Shown here: in pieces, positions 56,570 to 64,000 of the stretch
Numbering within the stretch: position 1 is the stretch's first letter
How the letters are laid out: the number at the start of each line of letters is the position of its first letter
DNA from: Episyrphus balteatus
Taxonomy: Eukaryota > Arthropoda > Insecta > Diptera > Syrphidae
NCBI RefSeq assembly: GCF_945859705.1
Contig: NC_079134.1
Location: forward strand, 39,694,576-39,758,575
DNA: 64,000 nucleotides
Reading direction: 5' to 3'
Notes under the pieces: model-generated
What the model was told of the DNA's origin: nothing
Databases searched by the model: none
The model's input: the letters and a program-made list of their open reading frames with translations, nothing else
Made by a program: the position numbers and the translations under genes

Positions 56570-57665
56570 CATTACTTGTTGTTGCATACTGCACTCCCAT
56601 ATTTCGATATCGACACATTTGGAAGTCTTTCCCGCTGCATCCAATTGTTGCAACATTTCATTTCTCGTATCGCACAAATGCGGATTTTTTCAACCCACAT
56701 AGAGACAACACACAGTTAAAACCAATTCACGACCGTCGTCTTCGTTGTTGTCGATTACGACAAAGACAACGACGACTCAACAGACGGCAGCTGGAATCAG
56801 TGGTAAAGTGTTAAATGGAGGACCCATTAAGGCTCATTTGGAATCGGACACGTCCGATTAAAATCTCATTTCTCACCTTCGAAGGTGGTGGCTCTGACTA
56901 CTCCAAGGGACCCCATCATCATCATCAGCTGCAAATATACTAACCAACTTGGTCTTCGTCGTCTTTGGTCGTAGTATAGTCACAAAATATGGGGGCGAGA
57001 GCTCCTGCGTCGCGTCGTCAGTACTCGGGGAGTGTGTATAAGTTTTGGTAAATGCTGCCTGGTGGTCTGGGCGATCATGCTGGACTTCTTTGCTTATTTT
57101 TTTGTTCGCCTACGGTCAATAATAATCCAATCGAATGGGGATTTGCTTGGAATCGATCGGAATTCAATGCGATTATTTGGCTACTTACCGTCCAAAAGGA
57201 AGTCACACAATTTTGTTACTCTTTTTTTTTATTTTTTCGAATATTTTCGATGTTGCTCCATCTGCTTCCACTGTATTTGTTGTTGTTGTATATTTGTATA
57301 AGGAACCCACAGTCCAAGTCCGAAGCAATTTTTATCTAAAAATAAATATTTGACTTGGCAAACAGTTCGATTCACACATCCGAACAAGATGCAATTGTAG
57401 TTCACACCCAGAACCAAAGAACCATCGGATTTTCCTGCGCACCACCATCAAGCCAACATAATAAAGGGGGCAAGAGGGATTGCAACCAGAAAGCATAGTC
57501 ATGATGGTGCTTCCGTGGCTACCCACTTAGACACTGTGGAGCATCGAGCTAGCGGCCGATGATGCTGGAATGAGATATCTCTTCCGCAAATGGTTATTAA
57601 ACGTAATAATACTAATTTGATTGATTTTATGCTCGCAATGGAATTTTAATTTGATTGTGTTTGTG
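56570..57665. other. Repeat-poor island (candidate regulatory or exon region 6)
   Basis: The most GC-rich of the islands, with CGACCGTCGTCTTCGTTGTTG and ACGACTCAACAGACGG (56730-56790), and TGCGTCGCGTCGTCAGTACT (57007-57026) holding a TCAGT initiator-like site without a clear TATA box or DPE. The three overlapping plus frames at 57032-57353 lack a domain. A promoter or non-coding exon is plausible but unproven. Confidence 0.3.
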
Positions 57666-58062
57666 TTGTTACAAAAAAAAAAACTTCAATGAGAAGTTAG
57701 GTAGGTATATTGATTTTTAATTTCGATAAATGGATTTTCATATATTTCTTCTGTTTTTCAACTGACAATTTTCAATAAAAGAAAAATTCGTTTAAATCTA
57801 TTGAATACTTGTTATGTGTTTTACTTTTAAAGTTATGCAGGCTTTATGCCCACCAAACCCACACAAATTAAAGGAACAAACAAAACTTGTGATTTTTAAG
57901 TAATTTGGGTTGTATAGGTACATAATATCATCGTGTAGACTGTAGAGATAAAACAAAAATCTTCATTCTTCTGATTATGTGATATTATAACGAGATTTTT
58001 TTTTTTTAATGAAATTTTAGCCTTTTACTGCTTTTATACTTACAGTAAAACTAAAATCAGGG
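57666..58062. other. AT-rich flank with a mariner-MITE-like fragment
   Basis: About 57865-57905 (ACAAATTAAAGGAACAAACA...TTGTGATTTTTAAGTAATTT) resembles the end of the MITE at 43088-44061. Nothing else was recognised. Confidence 0.3.
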
Positions 58063-58066
58063 TTAA

Positions 58067-58770
58067 GGGGGAAAATCCCTCTGGACGACACCTTGTTTAA
58101 TATTTTTTTATAAAAAACTGAAAGCACTTATTGAAATTTGGAAAAAGACAAGATATTACTGACATTATTAAGTATTAAAAAATTTTTTTTTTGAAATGAA
58201 AAAATAACAAAATGGCGGCTCTGGAGCCTTTCAAAGTTGACGCCTCTAGTTTACGCCGTGCAATGCACAGGTCCAGGAAATCATCTTAAATCAAAAAGGA
58301 AATTTTTTTCCGTTAGATGATATTAGTACGCATTGCATGAACCTAAATTTATTTTTTTTTAAATGAAAAATAAAAATTAGAAATCAAAAAAACGAAAAAA
58401 ACCATGTTTTTTTTACAAAGAAGTAGTTAAAAAAAAATATTTACTGTACAAATTTTATTCAACTTTTAGGTTCATGTTGTGGCCAATAAGTTAAGGAGTA
58501 ATTTGCTTCAAATTTCAAGTCGACAGCTTCATTAGTTTTTGAGTTACATTACACGGCGCGGAAAAAACTAGTTTCGAAAAAAATGCGTTTAAAGTTTTCG
58601 TTTTCGTACTATGGTAGGTTCGGAGCGCATTGGTTTCGGGACTATCTAGGCACTTTTGAGGCTTCATTTAAGGCTGAGACCACTGAAAATAGTTTCTTCG
58701 GTTGATAAATAAATTTAGTACGCAAAAAAAAAACAATGCAAAAATAAAAAATTCCAGAGGGATTCCCCCC
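58067..58770 (-). mobile_element. TTAA-flanked MITE, copy 2 (704 bp)
   Basis: The reverse complement of copy 1 (3030-3723) over its whole length with few differences. The ends are GGGGGAAAATCCCTCTGGA at the left and TCCAGAGGGATTCCCCCC at the right. TTAA flanks both sides (58063-58066, 58771-58774). Non-coding, non-autonomous, piggyBac-like by its target. Confidence 0.88.
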
Positions 58771-58863
58771 TTAATTAAAGTTGAAAATCACTTAACTTTA
58801 GAAATATATATTTTGTATTCAAAATAATCCATAATGTGTATTAGATGTAAGTTTTCTTTTTTT

Positions 58864-59085
58864 ACCGACTTCCAAAAAGGAGGAGGTATTCAATTCGCCT
58901 GTCTTTTTTTTTTTTTTTTTTTTGTTTATGTTTGTTACCTCATAACTTTGGACTGAGTGAACCAATTTTGATAATTCTTTTTGTATTGGAAAGCTGGTGG
59001 CTGCAATGTGGTCCTATTTCAATTTCGTTCAGTTATAGCCATAGGAACTATTAGAAAAACCCAGTTTTAATCCATGGAAGTCGGT
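58864..59085 (+). repeat. ACCGACTTCC family repeat (222 bp)
   Basis: ACCGACTTCCAAAAAGGAGG at the left and GGAAGTCGGT at the right give 10-bp inverted ends. The body reads TTTGTTACCTCATAACTTTG, GACTGAGTGAACCAATTTTG, TGGAAAGCTGGTGGCTGCAA. Further copies lie at 63119-63329 and in the palindrome. It is probably a short MITE or conserved module of larger elements. Confidence 0.8.
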
Positions 59086-59827
59086 TTGATTTTTTGATAA
59101 AAAAAGATTATGTATTTGCTATAAATTAAAGGAATATGTACCGTTACTAACGAAATAAAATAAACAAAAAAATAAATAAATAAAAAAAAAATTAAAAAAA
59201 AAGCTGCAGTAAATTTATAGGTACCTAAATATTTAGTAAGCAGTTATAATTTTTATTTTACTTTCATGAATTTTGTTGGGTTCGTGGTTATTGAAAAATG
59301 GGTTCATTGGTGGATATGTACATATGAACATATTATGTATCTACCTATATAATTTACTTAAAACTTAATAATGAGTTTTTTTCATAAAAACATACAATTG
59401 GGACAGACGCAGAGAGGGGCAGCCCCATATAGTGTGGTGATATAAAGGTTATTTTTTAAACTAAAGCTATGCGAAAAAAAGATCACGAGTTCTAAACTTA
59501 ACAGTAAAATTGATAAAATGAGCATATTTGTTTTGTTCAAAGTCTTTGATTTATGTTTATTCATGCGGTTGAAGTTGAGAGTTTTAGAGCAAAAATTCAG
59601 TTTTTAATAAGTAATAAAAAAGGTGTTCTTTTGTTTTTTTTGTTTAAACTCAATATTATTTAAAAAAAAATAAAATACAAATTTCTCGCATGGATAAAAG
59701 TATGTAAATTACTATTCTTCTGCAAAAAAAAAATTAAAAAAAATTTCTTATATTTAAAAATTGAATGAGAAAATAATTAATTTTTTGAAACGCATCTTAA
59801 AGTTTTTTCTCAAAATCTTCTGTTTAG
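59086..59827. other. AT-rich stretch with no recognised feature
   Basis: No gene or repeat was recognised. Confidence 0.35.
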
Positions 59828-59914
59828 GCAAATATTTAGCAAGTCTAAAAATGGAGAAAGCATGATAAGCAATTTCTCTATAAGCCCATATAAAGACTTT
59901 TGCTAAATATTTGC
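59828..59914. repeat. 87-nt hairpin GCAAATATTTAGCAA
   Basis: GCAAATATTTAGCAAGTCT at the left pairs with AGACTTTTGCTAAATATTTGC at the right (one small bulge). An inner GAGAAA/TTTCTC pair lies around GCATGATAAGCAA. Size and shape could suit a precursor microRNA or a minimal MITE; nothing else supports either. Confidence 0.6.
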
Positions 59915-60477
59915 GTAAAATATTTTTAATGAAATTTTGAATTTCAAAAAACGATTGTTTTAAAGAAAGTGCTCTTTTGTTTTTATTAAAATAAATTACA
60001 AAATCATTCTTTTTTGACAATCATGCACTAGTTACTTATAAACAATGTTTTTTTTTCTTTTTAAAAGTTGTTTTTTTTTTTTTTATTTTATTATAAGAAG
60101 TTTCGTGAAACAGGGTGATTTATTATATAAAGTTAGTGCTTTTGTTTTTTACTTTTTTTTTATAAAAATATTTTTTGATTTAATTTATTATTAATTTTTT
60201 TCCAATTAAAATTGATGCGGCTATAAGGTTTAAAAAAAAAAAACCCACTTTACAAAGCAAATTTGAAAAAAAAAAATAACTTGAACATCAAATTTGACAA
60301 TTTTTTTCAAAGTTTTGACTTTGAAATTATATTTCACAAAAAGTATTAGCGAAAACTACTATAATCAAAAAGAGTTTGAAAGAATGGAAAATAAGCTTTC
60401 AAAAAAGCTATTGCACAGTATTCTATGTCTTTTTCTTGATTTAATGTATTTTTTTTTTTTATTTAAGGTCAAATTTT
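59915..60477. other. AT-rich stretch with no recognised feature
   Basis: T- and A-rich; the frame 60294-60512 runs into the foldback fragment and is not a gene. Confidence 0.35.
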
Positions 60478-60540
60478 CAGAAAATTGCCCCTCCCACCGG
60501 AACGAGGGGTGATACAGACCCCTTCCCATACAATTTTTTT
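60478..60540 (+). repeat. Fragment of the 14-kb foldback family
   Basis: AGAAAATTGCCCCTCCCACC and CCCCTTCCCATACAA match AGAAAATTGCCCCTCCCGCC and CCCCCTCTCCCATA of the element at 13993-15848. An isolated arm remnant, with TTCAAAGTTTTGACTTTGAAAT upstream (60306) also related. Confidence 0.6.
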
Positions 60541-61448
60541 CTTAGGTTGAACTGAAGAACTATTTCTTAAAATAAAGTTCACTTTTTAAACAAAAAAAAA
60601 ACATAATTCAAAATTCTAGGTTTTTTCAAATGTATTCATATTTTGTCCCCTTACTTAATTTCCTGGAGAAAAATAAAAATTTTAATGGAAAAAAGTTCAT
60701 AAAATTCAAGAAGTCTGTTAACTTTAGTTACAAAACCAAATAAAGTGACAAAAAATGCCTCATTATTAGTAGAAGTAATTAATATCACAAATCGACCTAT
60801 TCTGCCCCACTGTGAGACGGGCCGGTGTCCCGGAGCCCTTCACGGATACCAGTGTCCCACGAGTAAATATATAATAAAGAAATCTAGTACCCATATTTCA
60901 AAGAAACTCTTGGTTTTCAGTTATGAATAGAGCTTAAATAGATCTTTGTTTTGATGTCTCATGGATTTGGAGCAAATTTTTGAAAATATATTTTTTTTTT
61001 TGCCAAATCTGAATAAAAAAAATTTAAATTTTTTTAAAAAATTTATAATTTTTTTTTATAAAAATGCATAGGACTGTTCACTATAAACATATAGCTTATA
61101 CCTATCTCAAAATCAAAACTTGTTTCGAGTTTTGGTCCGTAGATAATTGCATATTTGGCTCCGAATGTAAGAAAAAACAATGCTTGGGTGCAAAAAAAAC
61201 AGTAACTAGACCTCACAGAAACTTTTGCGAAGCTCAGTCTCAAATATCTCGAGGAAGACTTTTCACACAGAAAATAGTTAAAAAAAAATCGTTCTCGAGA
61301 TATTTAGACCTACGCGTTTTTCAAAATGGTGGACCCCCACAAAATCAATTTTTACTGAAATTTAGATTTACACTCAGAAAAAACCTCTTTTTTCTGCTGC
61401 ATATAAACTAAGATGACGTCACATTTTTTTTTTTTTGTTTTGAAGCGA
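60541..61448. other. Mostly AT-rich, GC-rich patch of unknown origin at 60800-60860
   Basis: A 61-codon frame (60745-60930) crosses a GC-rich patch (CCCACTGTGAGACGGGCCGG) but I recognise no domain. The 115-codon frame at 61064-61411 is Lys/Phe-rich without a domain and includes a CTCGAGATATTTAGACC/CAAATATCTCGAGGAAG inverted pair (about 61225-61305). No gene is called. Confidence 0.3.
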
Positions 61449-62490
61449 CACTTGCATAGTGCCAAATATGCAGTTAGGATTCCGGGAAAAACACTCTACA
61501 CTCCATCCACTTCTCAAACTCCAATACGATGTTTCCGTCTCCCTCAACGCAATCCAAGTCACTGTCGTATGTTTTCTCGGTTTAGAAAAAGCATTTGACA
61601 GTGTCTGGAACACACAAACTCTTCCTGCTGAAGTTTACAATTTCACTAATCAAAATTATTAACAGATTTCTTCATTCCAGATCGTTCTTTGTACAATTAG
61701 GAAACAGCCAATCAACAATGAGTACAATTAATGCCGGAGTTGCCCAAGGATCGAAGCTAGGACCATTCCTCTTCACCATTTACACATAAGATTAGCCACA
61801 ACCAGAATAAGCTCCGGATCTCCTGGTTTGCAGACGACTCTCTCACGTACGCGAAGTCTAAATCACCCATATACCTAAGCCGCAAGAAAAGTGGACACGC
61901 CCACATAAAAACCTTACGAGCGCTGGGGCTTCAAAATCAACACAGCAAAATCTAAACTGATAGACATGCTTTCGACGACCAGCCGCCCCAGGAAATCCTA
62001 GAATGCGCTCAGCCAGGAACTGCAGGAACATCAAGATAAGCCTTCCCGATGGAACACAAATTTCAGCAAAAAGTTACGTCAAATATCTGGGAATACAATT
62101 CGATGAGAAGAACCGAAAAAAAGCCAATTTCGCTTTTCATCGCATTCATCCGAAAAGGACTTAGCCAAAAGACAAAGCTTCTCCTGTATAAGCAATTCGT
62201 CATGCCTATCATCACCTACTGTTCATGGTGACAAAATCCCATCTAAACAAGTTAGCAATCCCGGAGAGGAAGATCTTAAGGATCTGTACAGGCCTGCACT
62301 ACGACAGGATACGCAGGAAACAAGTCAGAAACAAGAGACTGCATGAAGAAGCCAAAATTATAAAACTCGACGGATATCTTATCCAATCAAGCAGACTATG
62401 TCTACAGAACCTGACTAACCCCTCAAATCCAATAAATAGGAAGAGTCATAAACCAGCTGTTAAGGTGCTTTCGACGATGTTATATTAAGT
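61449..62490 (+). pseudogene. 5'-truncated, frameshifted non-LTR retrotransposon reverse transcriptase
   Basis: The sequence encodes the second half of a LINE-type reverse transcriptase, in pieces. Frame 1 (61459-61662) has QLGFREKHST and FLGLEKAFDSVW, the segment with the first catalytic Asp region (here GLEKAFD). A shifted frame (to 61789) has NAGVAQGSKLGPFLFTIYT, the usual PQG motif. Another frame carries WFADDSLTYA (61824 on), the catalytic F-ADD motif. Another gives RWGFKINTAKSKLI (61922 on) and YVKYLGIQFDEKN (62075 on). The tail (62140-62488) has LLLYKQFVMPIITYC and then KLAIPERKILRICTGLHYD. At least four frame changes and several stops make it dead. The endonuclease, gag-like ORF and most of the fingers domain are missing, as expected for 5' truncation. 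The motif order fits the Jockey/I-like lineages; the exact clade is not determined. Confidence 0.9.
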
Positions 62491-62945
62491 CAACCGTTTT
62501 GTTTAAGTGATATAATCGGACTCACTTCAGTTTCATAGACCAACCTGGAAGTACTTTAAGAACTTCCAAAATGCATTTTGAAGTAAAGAAAAGTGGTTTT
62601 CGTCATGTCGTCCCTCTGTGTGTCTATTCGTCTATGAGTCCATCCATTATGAACATCGATCTAGGACCTAGGCCGATGTATAGATTTCCTCGAAACTTGG
62701 TTCACATTATTTTTGCATAAGTCCTACCTTTTGAAATTTTTAAATATCTCCCATTAAACGTTTTCGAGTCATTGCAGTTTTTTTCGAAAACGGCTTAAAC
62801 GACTCCGATTTAATTTAGTGTAGGTACGTAGTGTTCTTTGTGATTACAAATTTACGCTGGATCCCTAATCCAGACACTGTGCTCAAAAGATCTCAAATCT
62901 AACTTTATCTAGCATAGATTAATGTTATCTGTTCCATTGTTCCAT
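62491..62945. other. Degenerate repeat sequence
   Basis: Blocks such as GTCCCTCTGTGTGTCTATTC, TCGAAACTTGGTT and GAAAACGGCTTAAACGACTC follow the same order as in the (GTCT)n family, suggesting a distant relative. No gene was seen. Confidence 0.35.
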
Positions 62946-62948
62946 TAC

Positions 62949-63821
62949 ACTGGTTAACAAAATTAAACTTTTTTTTTGTTGCCGAAACAAAAATATACTT
63001 TTCTGAAGGTTTTTGGTGTGCTGAGCTCGAATCCAAAGTAAAAAAAAAAAATCAATCAGCTCCCGTTTTTGAAATATTACCGTTAGAATATGCAGGACTT
63101 AGGACCTTATTCTTTTTTACCGACTTCCAAAAAGGAGGAGGTATTCAATTCACCTGTTTTTTTTTTTTTTTTTAATGTTTGTTACCTCATAACTTTGGAC
63201 TGAGTGAACCAATTTTGATAATTCTTTTCGTATTTAAAAGCTGGTGGCTGCAATGTGGTTCCATTTCAATTTCGTTCAGTTATAGACATAGGAAGTATTA
63301 GAAAAACCATAAAACCCATGGAAGTCGGTTTTGTTTTTTGATAAAAAAGATTACATATATATAAGGAAATTTTTTTGAATATATTAATTAACGGTTTTTG
63401 AAAGAACTATTTTTCACCTTTCAAGACCTGTTTAAATCTCTCCGATATCTTTTTTACTGCCCGAGATATCCTTAGTTGTTTGGCATATTATACATATCTT
63501 CCATAGAAATTTTTTAACCTTAAGTCGAACCCACTTACTTAATTTTAAGATATCTCGGATAGTAAAAAAGATATTAAAAAGATTTAAACAGGTATTGAAA
63601 GATGGAAAACAGACACCGTTACTAAATTTGCTCAAACAGTATATAAAAGAATAAGGTCCGAAGTACTAAAAAAAAAACGTTTTTTTTTTGCATTTTCTAA
63701 CGGTAATATTTCAAAAACGGCAGCTGATTAGTTTTTCTGACTTCAGATTCAAGTTCAGCACACCGAAAACCTTCAAAAAAGTATATGTTTGTTTCGGCAA
63801 CAAAACCCTTGTAAACCAGTG
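62949..63821. mobile_element. CACTG-ended palindromic element, copy 2 (873 bp), with a nested ACCGACTTCC repeat
   Basis: CACTGGTTAACAAAATT at the left is mirrored by TTGTAAACCAGTG at the right. TTA flanks both ends (62946-62948, 63822-63824). The arms share GAAATATTACCGTTAGAA, AGGACCTTATTCTTTT and TTTAAATCTCTCCGATATCT with their complements, and with copy 1 at 9386-10338. The ACCGACTTCC repeat (63119-63329) sits in the left half and has no counterpart on the right, so it inserted after the palindrome formed. The 3-bp TWA duplication and CACT(G) ends point to CACTA/CMC. Confidence 0.72.
63119..63329 (+). repeat. ACCGACTTCC family repeat nested in the CACTG element
   Basis: ACCGACTTCCAAAAAGGAGG to GGAAGTCGGT, closely matching 58864-59085. 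It interrupts one arm of the surrounding palindrome, which dates it as the later insertion. Confidence 0.8.
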
Positions 63822-63824
63822 TTA

Positions 63825-64000
63825 ACACCAATTAAAGTTATATGTTAACATTCTTACTAATTTGTAGGTACATGGAATTCCATGCATTTTTAAATATCCG
63901 TTTATATAAAATAGTTTGTTTTTTTTTTCTTCTAGTATGCAGCCTCCACACAAAATTAAAAAAAAAACTTACACTCCTTGACTAATTAACTATTTTCTAA
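63825..64000. other. AT-rich right edge, no recognised feature
   Basis: No gene or repeat was recognised up to the end of the window. Confidence 0.35.

Noticed and set aside
57007..57030. Core promoter with TCAGT initiator
   Set aside because: The initiator-like site has no convincing TATA box or downstream element at the right distance; too weak for a promoter feature.
60745..60930. 61-codon frame over a GC-rich patch (PHCETGRCPGALHGY)
   Set aside because: Suggestive composition but no recognised domain and AT-rich ends; not enough to call a gene.
1..64000. tRNA or rRNA genes
   Set aside because: I looked for GGTTCGANNCC-type B boxes and cloverleaf-like segments and found none convincing; no rRNA-like block was seen.

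Overview
This is a eukaryotic, AT-rich, gene-poor window, most likely from an insect and probably a fly. The reasons are a repeat family with a long (GTCT)n core like the dipteran mini-me/DINE-1 elements, runs of CGACGA and CAACAA typical of fly exon and UTR sequence, several DNA-transposon relics, and a fragment of a non-LTR retrotransposon. There is no bacterial gene organisation. Nearly all short open frames are by-products of poly-T tracts or repeats.

Only one stretch looks like host coding sequence: an open frame on the minus strand that runs off the left edge (461 down to 1). It encodes a low-complexity Ala/Ser/Thr/Asn-rich protein with a PLDFTVSK motif, which resembles a CtBP-binding site. 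It looks like the 5' coding exon of a transcriptional regulator; the Eip93F/LCoR type is only a guess. Six blocks with higher GC and few repeats (about 20.26-22.5, 30.3-31.7, 36.1-36.95, 40.2-41.57, 49.9-50.95 and 56.57-57.66 kb) stand out from the AT-rich background. They could be enhancers, promoters or non-coding exons of the same or a neighbouring gene.

The rest is a dense, nested collection of inverted-repeat elements. The most striking is a family of four complete elements (18.2, 32.9, 34.3 and 38.5 kb). Their termini read GGGTTGGGGTC at one end and GGGANCGGGTC-like at the other. Their inverted ends are tandem arrays of a ~15-bp CAAAATTCTG unit, a hairpin lies beside one array, and each copy is flanked by a perfect 8-bp target-site duplication. 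The layout recalls Drosophila Foldback elements, but I do not recognise the sequence.

Other elements are: a 2.86-kb near-perfect palindrome with a partial tandem copy (52.1-55.3 kb); a 1.29-kb palindrome (1.5-2.8 kb); a foldback element (14.0-15.85 kb) between two inverted (GTCT)n elements; a 1.93-kb TA-flanked element with repeated GCACTAAGT motifs (27.7-29.6 kb); two TTAA-flanked MITEs, one with its empty site preserved elsewhere in the window; two CACTG-ended elements with 3-bp duplications; Tc1/mariner-like MITEs; and an element with repeated GGGCATTATGGC motifs (47.4-48.25 kb).

The window therefore reads as a large intron or intergenic region filled by successive, mostly non-autonomous DNA transposons, at the 5' side of a minus-strand gene that begins at the left edge. 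All assignments come from reading the sequence by eye; identities are approximate.
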